Assembly (NCBI RefSeq): GCF_000515415.1
Contig: NZ_KI911783.1
Coordinates: 4,702,392-4,766,391 of the forward strand
DNA: 64,000 bases
Source of the DNA: Bradyrhizobium sp. WSM1417
Lineage (GTDB): Bacteria; Pseudomonadota; Alphaproteobacteria; Rhizobiales; Xanthobacteraceae
Direction: 5' to 3'
Below the pieces are notes generated by a model. It did no database searches. It was not told the DNA's origin and saw only the letters and a program-made list of their open reading frames with translations. Each line of letters begins with the position of its first letter. The stretch's first letter is position 1. Shown in pieces: positions 15,800 through 24,976 of this stretch. The translations under genes and the position numbers were made by a program.

Positions 15800-15973
15800 T
15801 TCGTGCTGTTGCCTCAACCGGACGGCGGAGGCGTCCGCACTTGAACAAACAATTCGCGCAACGCGCGCCTGTTCCATGCCTGGCGGATTTAATCCGAGCT
15901 CGGTTCCACAGCCTTGTGCGCAACCATCGCAATGCGCCGGCGTTGTCTATGCGAGATACGAAGGAGGAGACTC

Positions 15974-16270
15974 ATGATGAGGAAGACACTGGCAGTTCTG
16001 GCTACCGTTGCGGCCGTCGGCGTGACCGCGGTGGCGGCGCCTTCGCCTGCCGAGGCGCGCGGCCGCGGCATCGGTCCGGGCCTCGCATTCGGCCTCGCCG
16101 CCGGCGCCATCACTGCGGGCGCCGTCGCCGCGTCCCATCCTTATGGCTACGGCTACGGCCCGGGGTATGGCTACTATGGCGGCCCAGCCTATGCTTATGG
16201 CCCCGGTCCGTACGCCTATTACGGCGATGGACCGTATTATCGCCGCCACCATTATTACCGTCACTGGTAA
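15974..16270 (+). CDS. secreted Gly/Tyr-rich protein (98 aa)
   Basis: AAGGAGGAGACTC precedes the ATG. Signal peptide MMRKTLAVLATVAAVGVTAVA with cleavage near PSPAEA. Mature half: short glycine/alanine-rich helix (LAFGLAAGAITAGAVAASH) then low-complexity YGYGYGPGYGYYGG repeats and a His/Tyr/Arg end (RRHHYYRHW). Periplasmic or outer-membrane associated; function unknown. Followed by a textbook terminator. Confidence 0.75.
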   Translation: MMRKTLAVLATVAAVGVTAVAAPSPAEARGRGIGPGLAFGLAAGAITAGAVAASHPYGYGYGPGYGYYGGPAYAYGPGPYAYYGDGPYYRRHHYYRHW

Positions 16271-16284
16271 CGGCTGACCAAATG

Positions 16285-16315
16285 AAAAGCCCGGAGCAAC
16301 GCTCCGGGCTTTTTT
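16285..16315 (+). terminator. rho-independent terminator
   Basis: AAAAGCCCGGAGC AAC GCTCCGGGCTTTTTT: 10-base stem, 3-base loop, six T. Functions in both directions (the next gene is convergent). Confidence 0.95.
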
Positions 16316-16337
16316 CATGCTCGGTGATCTGGTGTTG

Positions 16338-16502
16338 TTACGGCCAGAGCGAGGGCCGCTCCACCTTGCGCGCGTTGTCGAGCGTCGACACGAAATACTC
16401 GTCACGCTCGCGCTTGAATTTTTCCTGGGTGGCACGGAAGGCGGCGACACGGGCGGCGATCTCTTCGCGTTCGCGGATTTTACGTTGTTCGTCCTCGGTC
16501 AT
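16338..16502 (-). CDS. short coiled-coil protein (54 aa)
   Basis: ATG at 16502 with AGAGGGGAT upstream. An all-helical, charged peptide (TEDEQRKIREREEIAARVAAFRATQEKFKRERDEYF) likely forming a coiled coil. Its 3' end converges on the Gly/Tyr gene, sharing the terminator. Unknown function. Confidence 0.7.
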   Translation of the reverse strand: MTEDEQRKIREREEIAARVAAFRATQEKFKRERDEYFVSTLDNARKVERPSLWP

Positions 16503-16793
16503 TTCAAATCCCCTCTGCACGTGAGTATGTATCCTACTGAACTCAAGCACTGCCGCCGCAATCACGTTGAGTCGCGTCAACACATGCATTGGCGCTTCTG
16601 ATTGGGGCGTCAATGGGGAGGAGGCATTGCAGGATTGTGATAAGCGAGGGGCGGAAAAAATTGCCGACCACGTCGTGCGCCGCAGTGGATAACCGCGTCA
16701 ACAATCTTGTCGCTTGCGCATGTTGCAGCTAGCGCAAAAACAAATCAGCAAAACCGATCGGCCAAGACAATCGGCAAAGCAAAGGGAGGCCGC

Positions 16794-17555
16794 GTGATTG
16801 CATCGGATCTTCGCAGCGGCGTCGAGCGTCTCGGCGACATGATCGCCGAAGCCAAACGGATCGTGCCGTTCACCGGCGCCGGCATCTCGACCGAATGCGG
16901 TATCCCCGACTTCCGTTCGCCGGGCGGAATTTGGACGCGCAACCGCCCGATCCCATTCGACGAGTTCGTCGCCAGCCAGGAGGCGCGCGACGAATCCTGG
17001 CGCCGGCGCTTCGCGATGGAGGAGGTGTTTGCGGCGGCCAGGCCCGGCCGCGGCCATCGCGCGCTCGCCTCGCTCTACCGTGCGGGCAAGGTTCCCGCGA
17101 TTATCACCCAGAACATCGACAATCTTCACCAGGCCTCCGGCGTCGCGAGCGACCACGTGATCGAACTTCACGGCAACACCACGTATGCGCGCTGCATCGG
17201 ATGCGGTCAGGCCTATCCGCTCGATTGGGTCAAGCGCCGCTTCGACGAGGAGGGCGCCGCGCCCAACTGTACCGTGTGCGACGAGCCGGTGAAGACCGCC
17301 ACGATCTCCTTCGGCCAGACGATGCCCGAGGACGAGATGCAGCGCGCGACCGCGCTGTCGCAAGCCTGCGACCTCTTCATCGCGATCGGTTCCTCGCTGG
17401 TGGTATGGCCTGCCGCGGGCTTTCCGATGATGGCGAAGGAATCAGGTGCGCGCCTGGTGATCGTCAATCGCGAGCCGACCGAGCAGGACGACATCGCCCA
17501 CCTCGTAATCCGCCACGACATCGGCGAAACGCTCGGGCCCTTTGTCGGTAATTGA
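16794..17555 (+). CDS. cobB: NAD-dependent protein deacetylase (sirtuin)
   Basis: GTG at 16794, with AAAGGGAGG upstream, gives 253 residues; a longer ATG start at 16707 is less likely. Sirtuin motifs: GAGIS (28-32), PDFRSP (38-43), TQNIDNLH (105-112), catalytic His126 in ELHGN, and a zinc ribbon with Cys134, Cys137, Cys159, Cys162. It removes acyl groups from lysine with NAD+, releasing nicotinamide and O-acetyl-ADP-ribose. Class and exact substrates cannot be fixed from sequence. Confidence 0.92.
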   Translation: MIASDLRSGVERLGDMIAEAKRIVPFTGAGISTECGIPDFRSPGGIWTRNRPIPFDEFVASQEARDESWRRRFAMEEVFAAARPGRGHRALASLYRAGKVPAIITQNIDNLHQASGVASDHVIELHGNTTYARCIGCGQAYPLDWVKRRFDEEGAAPNCTVCDEPVKTATISFGQTMPEDEMQRATALSQACDLFIAIGSSLVVWPAAGFPMMAKESGARLVIVNREPTEQDDIAHLVIRHDIGETLGPFVGN

Positions 17556-17753
17556 GGCAGCAATTTGATTCGCGGCTGTGCAAGCTGTTCATAGGTTCCG
17601 CCGAATCTCTTTTTTGTCTATGCGTCGCAACCGGGAGTGTTATCTTTTGAGTCGAAAGATTCGCGTCGCGTCGAGTTGAGAAGATTCTCTAAAGACGCGT
17701 GATTCGGCGCCGCCATTCAGGCGGGTTGCATGGCATGTGTGGGGTCCGGGGTT

Positions 17754-18386
17754 ATGGGGTCGTCGGACGGATTTGAGTCCAAGAAGGTCGGAGTTCCCGC
17801 GGTGGGCGAACACGGCGGTGACGCTCGCGACAGCGCGCTCAGTCCCTTCACCGGACTTGGTGAGAGCAGCGCCAACCTCGTCGAGGTTCACGGCGTCATC
17901 AAATGGTTCGACGCCTCAAAGGGCTACGGCTTCATCGTTCCCGACAATGGCTGGCCCGACGTGCTCCTGCACGTTACCGTGCTTAGGCGCGACGGCTTCC
18001 AGACCGCCTACGAGGGCGCGCGTATCGTCGTCGAGTGCATCCAGCGCGCCAAGGGCTACCAGGCGTTCCGCGTGGTCTCGATGGACGAATCGACCGCGAT
18101 CCATCCAGCGCAGATGCTGCCGCCGCGCACCCATGTCACGGTGACCGCGACCAGCGGGCTGGAGCGGGCCCAGGTCAAATGGTTCAACCGGCTGCGCGGT
18201 TTCGGCTTCCTGACCTGCGGCGAGGGCACGCCCGACATCTTCGTGCACATGGAGACGCTACGCCGCTTCGGCATGACCGAGTTGCGGCCCGGCCAGTATG
18301 TCCTGGTCCGCTTCGGGCCCGGCTCCAAGGGCATGATGGCGGCCGAGATCCATCCCGAGACGGGATCGCCGGTCTCGTCCCACTAA
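17754..18386 (+). CDS. double cold-shock-domain protein
   Basis: 210 residues. Two cold-shock domains: the first at about 46-110 (VIKWFDASKGYGFI, RNP1) and the second at about 139-203 (VKWFNRLRGFGFL). Both retain the aromatic RNA-binding positions. The N-terminal 45 residues are unstructured. Expected to bind single-stranded RNA/DNA; the tandem form is common in Rhizobiales. Start at 17754 or 24 bases earlier. Confidence 0.92.
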   Translation: MGSSDGFESKKVGVPAVGEHGGDARDSALSPFTGLGESSANLVEVHGVIKWFDASKGYGFIVPDNGWPDVLLHVTVLRRDGFQTAYEGARIVVECIQRAKGYQAFRVVSMDESTAIHPAQMLPPRTHVTVTATSGLERAQVKWFNRLRGFGFLTCGEGTPDIFVHMETLRRFGMTELRPGQYVLVRFGPGSKGMMAAEIHPETGSPVSSH

Positions 18387-18407
18387 TTACCTTCCCGCGA
18401 TCGTGAG

Positions 18408-18445
18408 CAGAGGCGCGCTGGCTGGCCGGCGCGCCTCTGGCTTTT
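18408..18445 (+). terminator. rho-independent terminator
   Basis: CAGAGGCGCGC/GCGCGCCTCTG stem with a 10-base loop, followed by GCTTTTCC; after the cold-shock gene. Confidence 0.85.
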
Positions 18446-18497
18446 CCGGCGACCGCCACGTAAGGACTGGTCCAGTCCCACGCCTCGAGAGCCATCC

Positions 18498-18983
18498 ATG
18501 AATTTCGATCGAAAGGCCGTCTTCGCCGTTGCGAAGGGCTGGCTTGCCGCCATCCTCGTCATCGCCGGGTGTGCCGTCGCGAGCGCACCCGTCCGCGCCG
18601 CCAGCTTCCAGCCGCTCGAGATCGTCACCAGGAACGGCGTGCAGGTGTTCTCGGTCGAGATCGCGACGACCGAGGAGGAGAAGCAGACCGGCCTGATGTA
18701 CCGCAAGGAACTGGCGGACGGCAAAGGCATGCTGTTCGACTTCAATCCCGAGCAGGAGGTGTCGATGTGGATGAAGAACACCTACGTCTCGCTAGACATG
18801 ATCTTCATTCGCGCCGACGGCCGCATCCTGCGCATCGCCGAAAATACCGAGCCGATGTCGACAAAGATCATCTCGTCCAGGGGGCCCGCGCGGGCCGTTC
18901 TGGAGGTGGTGGCGGGGACGGCGCAGAAATATGGCATCCGCGCCGGGGATCGCGTCGGCCACCCGCTGTTCGGCAGCAAGTAG
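18498..18983 (+). CDS. DUF192 family secreted protein
   Basis: 161 residues with an N-terminal membrane/signal helix (WLAAILVIAGCAVASAPVRA). The body contains the DUF192 core: EIATTEEEKQTGLMYRKEL, GKGMLFDF, and MWMKNTYVSLDMIFI. The family has been linked to archaeal Rieske-like folds but no function is established. Periplasmic by signal peptide. Confidence 0.9.
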   Translation: MNFDRKAVFAVAKGWLAAILVIAGCAVASAPVRAASFQPLEIVTRNGVQVFSVEIATTEEEKQTGLMYRKELADGKGMLFDFNPEQEVSMWMKNTYVSLDMIFIRADGRILRIAENTEPMSTKIISSRGPARAVLEVVAGTAQKYGIRAGDRVGHPLFGSK

Positions 18984-19109
18984 GCGGGCAAGGGGCTATT
19001 GCCAGGGCCATTGCCCCGTCCTGGCGGCGTTTTTGAATGCTTGCCGGTGCCCCTGCGAAGGCTTGCTGGCGCTTTGGGAAGCGTGTATCGACGGGGCTCG
19101 CCGGACATT

Positions 19110-19186
19110 CGGGGTATAGCGCAGCCTGGTAGCGCGGCAGTTTTGGGTACTGCAGGTCGTTGGTTCGAATCCAGCTGCCCCGACCA
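19110..19186 (+). tRNA. tRNA-Pro (anticodon TGG)
   Basis: Acceptor CGGGGTA, D arm with GCGCAGCCTGGTAGCGC, anticodon stem GCAGT/ACTGC around TTTGGGT (TGG), T arm GTTGGTTCGAATCCAGC, and encoded CCA. 77 bases, all arms paired. Confidence 0.96.
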
Positions 19187-19262
19187 GCTTTTTCAAGTGC
19201 TTATGGCAGAAAAGCAGCGTCTTTCCTTCCGAGAACTTCTGATTGGGACGATCATGGGAAGG

Positions 19263-19616
19263 TCAAGTGCATAGCTGCTGCGCGCGCTGGCCGGCGGCGC
19301 TGTAGCGGCGGGCCTTCTCGAGCAGCGCGGCTCCTTCTAAGGGCAGGGCGCTCTCCTCCGCCATATCCCGGCACAGTCGCTCCATGCGCGTGAGATCGTC
19401 GATTTCGTACTGATGCTGCCCCATGCGGCCGATCAGACCTCCCGTCGTGGAGCGGCCGTCAAGAGCGGTTCGCTCGGTTGAGATGCGTCGAAGCATCCTG
19501 ATGATCTGCCGGAGGTCGTGCGCATATTCCTCGATGATGCGTCGAGCCTCTGCAGTGGGAGCATGCTCGGGCTTAAGGACCTCTTTATGTGAACCGAGCT
19601 CGTCAGGCGTGCTCAT
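19263..19616 (-). CDS. hypothetical protein (117 aa)
   Basis: ATG at 19616; the upstream extension reads as an antisense artefact. Helical and charged: RRIIEEYAHDLRQIIRMLRRI, then IDDLTRMERLCRDMAEESAL and EKARRYSAAGQRAQQ. No family identified. It follows the 481-residue membrane protein 50 bases downstream on the same strand. Confidence 0.6.
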   Translation of the reverse strand: MSTPDELGSHKEVLKPEHAPTAEARRIIEEYAHDLRQIIRMLRRISTERTALDGRSTTGGLIGRMGQHQYEIDDLTRMERLCRDMAEESALPLEGAALLEKARRYSAAGQRAQQLCT

Positions 19617-19666
19617 CGCCAAGACTTCGCCGGAGAACCATTGTGCTTGTTGCGATTTATTGGCGG

Positions 19667-21112
19667 TTACTCCTCGACGCCAAAATACGAGGCCGGCGTC
19701 AAATACCACAGCAGGAACAGTACGGCCGCGCCGTTGGTCAGCAGCATGGTCGTAAAGGGCACGCTCATGAAGCCTTGCAGCGCCACGCCAGCCGAGAGAA
19801 TGACGTATCTCTGCGGCCAGTGCCGCGACATGCCGTTTGCGAGAGCGATCACCATCCCGCACAGCAACGCAGACAACGGCGCCAGGACAGGACCCAGTGA
19901 GGCGATTCCCTCGGTTGCGAACGCGGAGGCATTGAGCGAGCCGAAACCATACTCGCGCGCAAGGGTCTCGGCGAGAGGGATCTCGTAAGGGCAGGTCAGG
20001 AAGGGCTTGAGCCAGGAGACCTGGCAAAAGTAGGTCAGCGGATGGTGCGCGAAAAAGTCATTGTAGACATCCAGCGAGATCGCCGGAACAGCAAGCATGC
20101 GGAAGTTAATCACGCCGAACACGAGATTCACGTGGGGGTCGTCTCCGAACCCGAGGCCCCTGGGCACCATCGTCGCCAATCCCACCAGCAGAGGCAGCAG
20201 CAGAGAAAGCACAATGGCGATCCGTTCCTCCGTAACGCGGAACAGCACGAACAGGAAGATCAACCAGGGCGGCGCGAACAGCGCCAGTTTCATCAGGCTG
20301 ACAGGATAGAACCCCATCAGCAACAGAGCTGCGATTGCCGCAGCCACCCAGCGGCCGCGCGCCGCGAACATTGCGAACGCATAGGGTAGTAACGCCCCGA
20401 CCACGATGCCGCAGCCGTAGCGCAGCCATTTCGGCATTTCAGCGCCGGTGCCTCGATACTCGTAGATGTCGGCGAGTGCGACGATGCGGTAATTGTAAGT
20501 TGAAGCCACCGCCAGGATCAGCCCGCTCGCAAGCATGAGGACGGCCAGAAGCCTTCCCACGGCTCGGTCCGACAATCGTGGCGGCTGCGGTAGTCGAACG
20601 GGCAGCCGCACTGCGGGTAAAGCGAACGCGAGCGCGGAGAGAACGATCGAAAGCGTCGCGAGGTCCCTGTCGTAATCAAAGCTTGAAAATGGTACCAGCC
20701 AAGAAAACCCGGCCGCGACGGTAAGCAGATAGAAGCTCAACGCAGTTCCGAAGCTCGCCCGGCCGAACGCGACGATCAAAAACAAGCCTAAGGACGGCAA
20801 CACGCTGACGCTCGCGCGCACCAGCGTGTGCGGATCGAACCGAATGATCGGCAGATAGGAATAGTAATGCTGCACCAGCACGAGCGAAACGCAACACGCA
20901 AGGCCGTGGAGTAGCAAAAGCATGACAAGCACGAGTCGCCAATGCGGCGGTGCAACCGCGACGAAGGCATCGAAATCGGTGAACCTGACGACGCGGCCCT
21001 CACGCACCGAATAGATGGCGCCATCAGGCTCGAAACGGTACGCCTGCCCGTTGAAGTACCCGTGGGGCTCAAAATCAGCCACAGAGACGGACGAAATTGC
21101 AGCTGGCTCCAT
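19667..21112 (-). CDS. polytopic membrane protein, possible polysaccharide polymerase-like
   Basis: 481 residues with a cytoplasmic 55-residue N-terminus and about twelve hydrophobic segments, including a large periplasmic loop (DVYNDFFAHHPLTYFCQVSWLKPFLTCPYEIPLAETLA). Helix count and loop size fit O-antigen ligase/polymerase-like (Wzy) proteins, but no diagnostic motif is clear. The presumed product is in the inner membrane. No glycosyltransferases adjoin. Confidence 0.65.
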   Translation of the reverse strand: MEPAAISSVSVADFEPHGYFNGQAYRFEPDGAIYSVREGRVVRFTDFDAFVAVAPPHWRLVLVMLLLLHGLACCVSLVLVQHYYSYLPIIRFDPHTLVRASVSVLPSLGLFLIVAFGRASFGTALSFYLLTVAAGFSWLVPFSSFDYDRDLATLSIVLSALAFALPAVRLPVRLPQPPRLSDRAVGRLLAVLMLASGLILAVASTYNYRIVALADIYEYRGTGAEMPKWLRYGCGIVVGALLPYAFAMFAARGRWVAAAIAALLLMGFYPVSLMKLALFAPPWLIFLFVLFRVTEERIAIVLSLLLPLLVGLATMVPRGLGFGDDPHVNLVFGVINFRMLAVPAISLDVYNDFFAHHPLTYFCQVSWLKPFLTCPYEIPLAETLAREYGFGSLNASAFATEGIASLGPVLAPLSALLCGMVIALANGMSRHWPQRYVILSAGVALQGFMSVPFTTMLLTNGAAVLFLLWYLTPASYFGVEE

Positions 21113-21199
21113 TCACGTCCCCAAATCGCCCTTGTCTGGCAGAATTGCGGCAAAATCCACAATACACCAGAGCCGAGGCCGTTCAATAAAAGCAAAAAG

Positions 21200-21224
21200 A
21201 CCCGCCAGCATGAACCGGCGGGCC
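21200..21224 (-). terminator. rho-independent terminator
   Basis: Minus strand GGCCCGCC/GGCGGG stem followed by TCTTTTTG; ends the gene at 21251. Confidence 0.75.
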
Positions 21225-21250
21225 CGTTCTCGTTAACGCTCGACCGTCGG

Positions 21251-21442
21251 CTATGCGCCATCAGCTGCTGCCGGTCGCGTGGGCTCGACGACGCCGCCTC
21301 TTGACGCCCCCCGTACCTCGCCGTGCGACCGAGCGCAATAATCCTTCTTGTAGCGATCCTGCATCTGCTCCATCTGCCGCACCGCGAACATCAGATGCTC
21401 CTCGGCCTCATCTGTCATTACCAAGACGACGATCTTCGACAT
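21251..21442 (-). CDS. small helical protein (63 aa)
   Basis: From ATG at 21442 (MSKIVVLV) or the internal ATG at 21418. DEAEEHLMFAVRQMEQMQDRY is a strongly amphipathic helix, followed by a basic tail. No recognised family. A terminator sits downstream, supporting a real transcript. Confidence 0.5.
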   Translation of the reverse strand: MSKIVVLVMTDEAEEHLMFAVRQMEQMQDRYKKDYCARSHGEVRGASRGGVVEPTRPAAADGA

Positions 21443-21781
21443 CCAAACGCAGTCACAAATCGCCGGCTCCAGATCGCGATCCAAGCGAGCGCAGCTCCAG
21501 CCGAGCATGGCTATCCCGGCGAAGCCGACACGGTGCGTTCCGTGCCGATGCCCGGAGCCGCCAAAGCCTTCCTAACCCTGGCTCATCCCTTGCGCAACGC
21601 GACTTCCGCGCGATTTTTCAAGGCATTGGGTGGGTCGGACGGCGCGGAAATCGTAAAACTTTGTCGAACCTTTGGTCATCGCCATAGACATATAGGTGTT
21701 GGGGGATTTCAGCGCCCAATGCCTAACGGACGCCGCCAAGCGATGATATTCCGCTTGCGCGGCGTTGCGCTTTTCCGACCA
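21443..21781. other. intergenic stretch, no gene recognised
   Basis: About 340 bases with no well-supported ORF. A few arginine-rich frames are open by chance in GC-rich sequence. Confidence 0.4.
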
Positions 21782-21940
21782 TCAGTTCGTCGCGTACCAG
21801 CCGAATGGAAACGGCAGGAACGGCCAACCCAGCTGATTGTCGTTGGCAACGTTCGGTAGTTCCTGCGCCGGCTTCTTTGCGAGCAGCGCAGGCGATGTTG
21901 ATCGCAGTGCCAAGCGCAAACATGCACATTGCAAATTCAT
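21782..21940 (-). CDS. short basic protein (52 aa), tentative
   Basis: ATG at 21940. The C-terminal part reads PAQELPNVANDNQLGWPFLP followed by FPFGWYATN-stop, an aromatic/proline pattern unlike random GC-rich translation. The ANDN motif recurs in small rhizobial ORFs, by recall only. The N-terminus contains an arginine-rich helix and the upstream G-run is not a clean ribosome site. Confidence 0.4.
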   Translation of the reverse strand: MNLQCACLRLALRSTSPALLAKKPAQELPNVANDNQLGWPFLPFPFGWYATN

Positions 21941-22247
21941 CGTGGTGGCCCCCGCCCATCAATCGTTTTCAAAAATTCGCGTCAGCCTGGAAATCACCGC
22001 GCGTCCTCAAAACGACGCGCTCATCCTCAAATCGCACACAGTCTAGGAAAATCGGCGACCGCTTTCAACCGGTCTTGCCGCGCGCTCACAGGAAGTAAGG
22101 TTGATCGGTTAGGTTAAGGGCGAGCGGTTGTTGCGGCCGCCTTTGTGACTGTTATCAGATCGGTCCGGCTCGCGATGGGCTGCCTGAATTCGTGCTCACA
22201 CGACATCACAGTTCGTCGCAGTGCTCGTATCCTGTGAGTTCTGCATC
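21941..22247. other. intergenic stretch, no gene recognised
   Basis: About 305 bases without a supported gene. An 11-base string GGTTAGGTTAA here also occurs near 14940. Confidence 0.4.
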
Positions 22248-22442
22248 ATGTCTTTCGATCGCAACGTCCGAACCGTCGGTCCGCAGGCGACCTGGACCGA
22301 GATCTGGCACCTCTGGACCGTGTTCGTGCCGCGTCGCTCGATCAACGGGCAGCTGGTTTACGGCAAGGTCTGGCGTCGCCACGACGGCCGCGACTGGATC
22401 TACAAGAAATTCACCGAGTTCGACGGCGAAGTCGCGGCCTAG
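22248..22442 (+). CDS. conserved hypothetical protein (64 aa)
   Basis: ATG at 22248. Sequence MSFDRNVRTVGPQATWTEIW-HLWTVFVPRRS then LVYGKVWRRHDGRDWIYKKF is compact and aromatic, with a C-terminal WIYKKFTEFD stretch. A short protein of this type is familiar in Bradyrhizobium-like genomes; no function is known. Soluble. Confidence 0.7.
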   Translation: MSFDRNVRTVGPQATWTEIWHLWTVFVPRRSINGQLVYGKVWRRHDGRDWIYKKFTEFDGEVAA

Positions 22443-22454
22443 CAGCCACGCCCC

Positions 22455-22880
22455 TTAACCCGAATGCCGTTCGCCCGCGGCCGATCCCGGCGTCTGCACG
22501 CGCGGTAGCGGCAATTTGAAGTGACGCTTCGCGTAAGCGACGATTTCGTTGTCGGAGGGATGATCGGCCGCTTCCACCGCGGCAATCCGCTTGGCGATGT
22601 CGGGCGCGTGTGCGCGAATGTGGCTGGCAAGCTCCGTCTTCCCACTCGCCGGCCCGATGATCAGGATTTCGCCGGCATCGGCGAGGGCTTTGGTCACTTC
22701 GGCGAAGAACGCCTTGTCGGGCGCGGCATGGCCGCTGCCGATCGCGTTGGCCTTGTGATGAAGATGACGCGTCGCCAGCTGCGGATGCAGCGTGATTTCG
22801 TCCGAGCCGCTCAGGCCGAGATGGAAGATCCGGGCCTGCGAATGGTCGATCCATACCACGGCGTGAAAATGAGAGGGCAT
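22455..22880 (-). CDS. translational-machinery-type protein (eRF1-like domain), putative
   Basis: 141 residues beginning with HFHAVVWIDHSQARIFHLGL, a strand-loop-strand also seen in proteins annotated 'translational machinery protein' or host-attachment proteins. Other landmarks are DAGEILIIGPASGKTELASHI (phosphate-type loop GPASGKT) and the C-terminal histidine-rich helix. The GPASGKTE motif recalls eRF1/Pelota-like domains in bacteria. Function is unproven; the fold assignment is from memory. Confidence 0.65.
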   Translation of the reverse strand: MPSHFHAVVWIDHSQARIFHLGLSGSDEITLHPQLATRHLHHKANAIGSGHAAPDKAFFAEVTKALADAGEILIIGPASGKTELASHIRAHAPDIAKRIAAVEAADHPSDNEIVAYAKRHFKLPLPRVQTPGSAAGERHSG

Positions 22881-23051
22881 GTGTTTGGCCTTGTCCGAGG
22901 GAGAGGCCGCAGACGTCGCTGCGGCGGGGTGCGTCGCGGCGACATTAGGCCGGCCGGCGCCGCCCTTGGTTGAGGCAGGTCAATCCGATCCCGGGCAAGC
23001 GGGCAACGGTCCGGGGACTGAACTGAGCCTGGAGGACCAGGCGTCTCCGGC

Positions 23052-24221
23052 TCAGCCTGCCTTTGCGGCCGCAGGCTTGGGCGGGGGCGGCTTCAGCGGC
23101 TTGTCCTGCCTCTTCGACCAGGAGATGTAATAGGCCACGGTCGTCATGATCGCGATGCCGGCGACGCTGACGAAGATTTGCGCGAACAGCGAGCCCGAGC
23201 TCATCGACAGCTCGAAATGACCGACGAAGGACAGGAACACGCCGACGCAGAACACGGCGAGCGACTGCTGACCGCACACGATGATGGGGTCGAACCCTTT
23301 CCATTCCAGGCCTGGCCAGTCCTTCGGCACGAAGCGGATCACCAGGATCACGATCACGACGAAGTGGATGAAGCGGTAGGGCGCGAGGTTGGTCTTGTCA
23401 TTCGGGTTGAATGCCGAGAACAGCCATTCCGGGAACATGCCGCCGAGGGTCGGGAAACGGCCAGCCATGGTCATGACCAGCGCGAACAGCATGTAACCGA
23501 GACAGAGCCAGAGCGTGACCGGCGCATTGATCAGCGCCATCGAGCGCCGCGCGCCCCCCATGGCGCACCAGGCGCCGAACACGAACAGCACCTGCCAGCA
23601 ATAGGGGTTGAAGTACCATTGTCCGGCCGGATAGGCGTTCAGGTTCAAGCCGAAATGACGCGCGGTCAGCCACAGGACGATGGACAATGCCATCGTCAGG
23701 TCCGGCTTGCGCAGCATGAACCAGAGCACGGGCGGAAACAGCCCCATCAGCACGATGTAGAGTGGCAGCACGTCGAGATTGAGTGGCTTGAAGCGCAGGA
23801 ACAGGCCCTGGCGCAGCGTCTCGGTGGCATTGTCGACCAGGCCGGCGACGTTGAACTCGTTGATCATCTCGGAATCGCCGAAGCGCAGCGCCAGATAGCT
23901 GATCGAGGCGATGTAGATCACGAACAGGATGATGTGGGCGACGTAGAGCTGCCAGACCCGCTTGGTCAGCCTGGTGGCGCCGACCAGGAAGCCGCGCTCG
24001 AGCATCATCCGTGCATAGACGAAGGAGGCCGTGTAGCCGGAGATGAAGACGAACAGATCGGCGGCGTCGGAAAAGCCGTAATTGCGGGTGGTGATCCAAT
24101 TCACCACGTTGTCGGGGATATGGTCGAGGAAGATCGCCCAGTTCGCAATGCCGCGAAACAGGTCGAGCCTGAGGTCACGGCCCTTCTCGGGGAGCGTGGC
24201 GTTGATGTTCAGGAAGGACAT
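23052..24221 (-). CDS. opgC: OpgC family membrane protein (glucan substitution)
   Basis: 389 residues from ATG at 24221, ten helices. The motifs RDLRLDLFRGIANWAIFLDH, DAADLFVFISGYTA and RRSMALINAPVTLWL match OpgC acyltransferase-3-related proteins. These add succinyl or other groups to osmoregulated periplasmic glucans. In Bradyrhizobium an OpgC homologue is tied to phosphocholine substitution of cyclic beta-glucans (recall, uncertain). Acts at the inner membrane; no other glucan gene is adjacent. Confidence 0.88.
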   Translation of the reverse strand: MSFLNINATLPEKGRDLRLDLFRGIANWAIFLDHIPDNVVNWITTRNYGFSDAADLFVFISGYTASFVYARMMLERGFLVGATRLTKRVWQLYVAHIILFVIYIASISYLALRFGDSEMINEFNVAGLVDNATETLRQGLFLRFKPLNLDVLPLYIVLMGLFPPVLWFMLRKPDLTMALSIVLWLTARHFGLNLNAYPAGQWYFNPYCWQVLFVFGAWCAMGGARRSMALINAPVTLWLCLGYMLFALVMTMAGRFPTLGGMFPEWLFSAFNPNDKTNLAPYRFIHFVVIVILVIRFVPKDWPGLEWKGFDPIIVCGQQSLAVFCVGVFLSFVGHFELSMSSGSLFAQIFVSVAGIAIMTTVAYYISWSKRQDKPLKPPPPKPAAAKAG

Positions 24222-24474
24222 GCGACGGGAGCTTTCGGAGGGGACGGACAGGGAGAGGTCAACGAAGCAGGGCCGCCGGGCGAGGCGCGGAAGGCGGGTA
24301 CGCAATTGTCACGATGCAGCATAATGATTATACCCGTCGGCGAGGCATCCCGGGGGCCGGAATCACCGATCAGTTCCCAAAAGGTGTCTCTATACTATGC
24401 CCGCGGTTTCCACCAACTGCTACCGTGACGCATCGAAATCGAACGAAAAGACGAACAAGAGGCCCGGACCATCC

Positions 24475-24780
24475 ATGACCGCACGCATTTTCAAGCCCGC
24501 CAAGAACGCGATGCAATCCGGCCGGTCCAAGACCAAGGAATGGCAGCTGGACTATGAGCCCGAGCAGCCGCGCGCGGTCGAGCCGCTGATGGGCTGGACC
24601 TCGTCCGGCGACATGAAGCAGCAGATCACGTTGCACTTCCACAGCAAGGAAGAGGCGGTCGCCTATTGCGAGCGCAAGGGCATCGCCTACCAGGTGATCG
24701 AGCCGAAGGAATCAGTGCGCCGTCCGGTCGCCTATGCGGACAATTTTTCATTCCGCCGCGGTGAGCCCTGGACGCATTGA
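24475..24780 (+). CDS. complex I accessory subunit, NDUFS4-like
   Basis: 101 residues from ATG at 24475. The core ARIFKPAKNAMQSGRSKTKE, WTSSGDMKQQITLHFHSKEEAVAYCERKG and the C-terminal SFRRGEPWTH are the ETC complex I NDUFS4/AQDQ signature found in mitochondria and alphaproteobacteria. It is an accessory subunit of respiratory NADH dehydrogenase on the cytoplasmic side. The nuo operon itself is not in the window. Confidence 0.92.
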   Translation: MTARIFKPAKNAMQSGRSKTKEWQLDYEPEQPRAVEPLMGWTSSGDMKQQITLHFHSKEEAVAYCERKGIAYQVIEPKESVRRPVAYADNFSFRRGEPWTH

Positions 24781-24976
24781 GGGCGGGCCACGCGTCGAGA
24801 CTCTCGCCATGCCCGGGCTTGCCCCGGGCACCCACGTTTTAGCCCCCCGTAAGAGCCTGCGGCTGGCCGGAATAAGCTCGGGCAACCACGGCGGGTTCTT
24901 CCATCGTCCTGCCCTTGGCAGCCATTCCGCCCCGTGCTTCGCTGCCACGCAAGACAGGCTCATGACGAGGTGGGGT

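Noticed and set aside
19110..19186. tRNA-Pro as an integration site of an element
   Set aside because: No integrase or direct repeat of the tRNA 3' end is nearby; flanking genes look like backbone.
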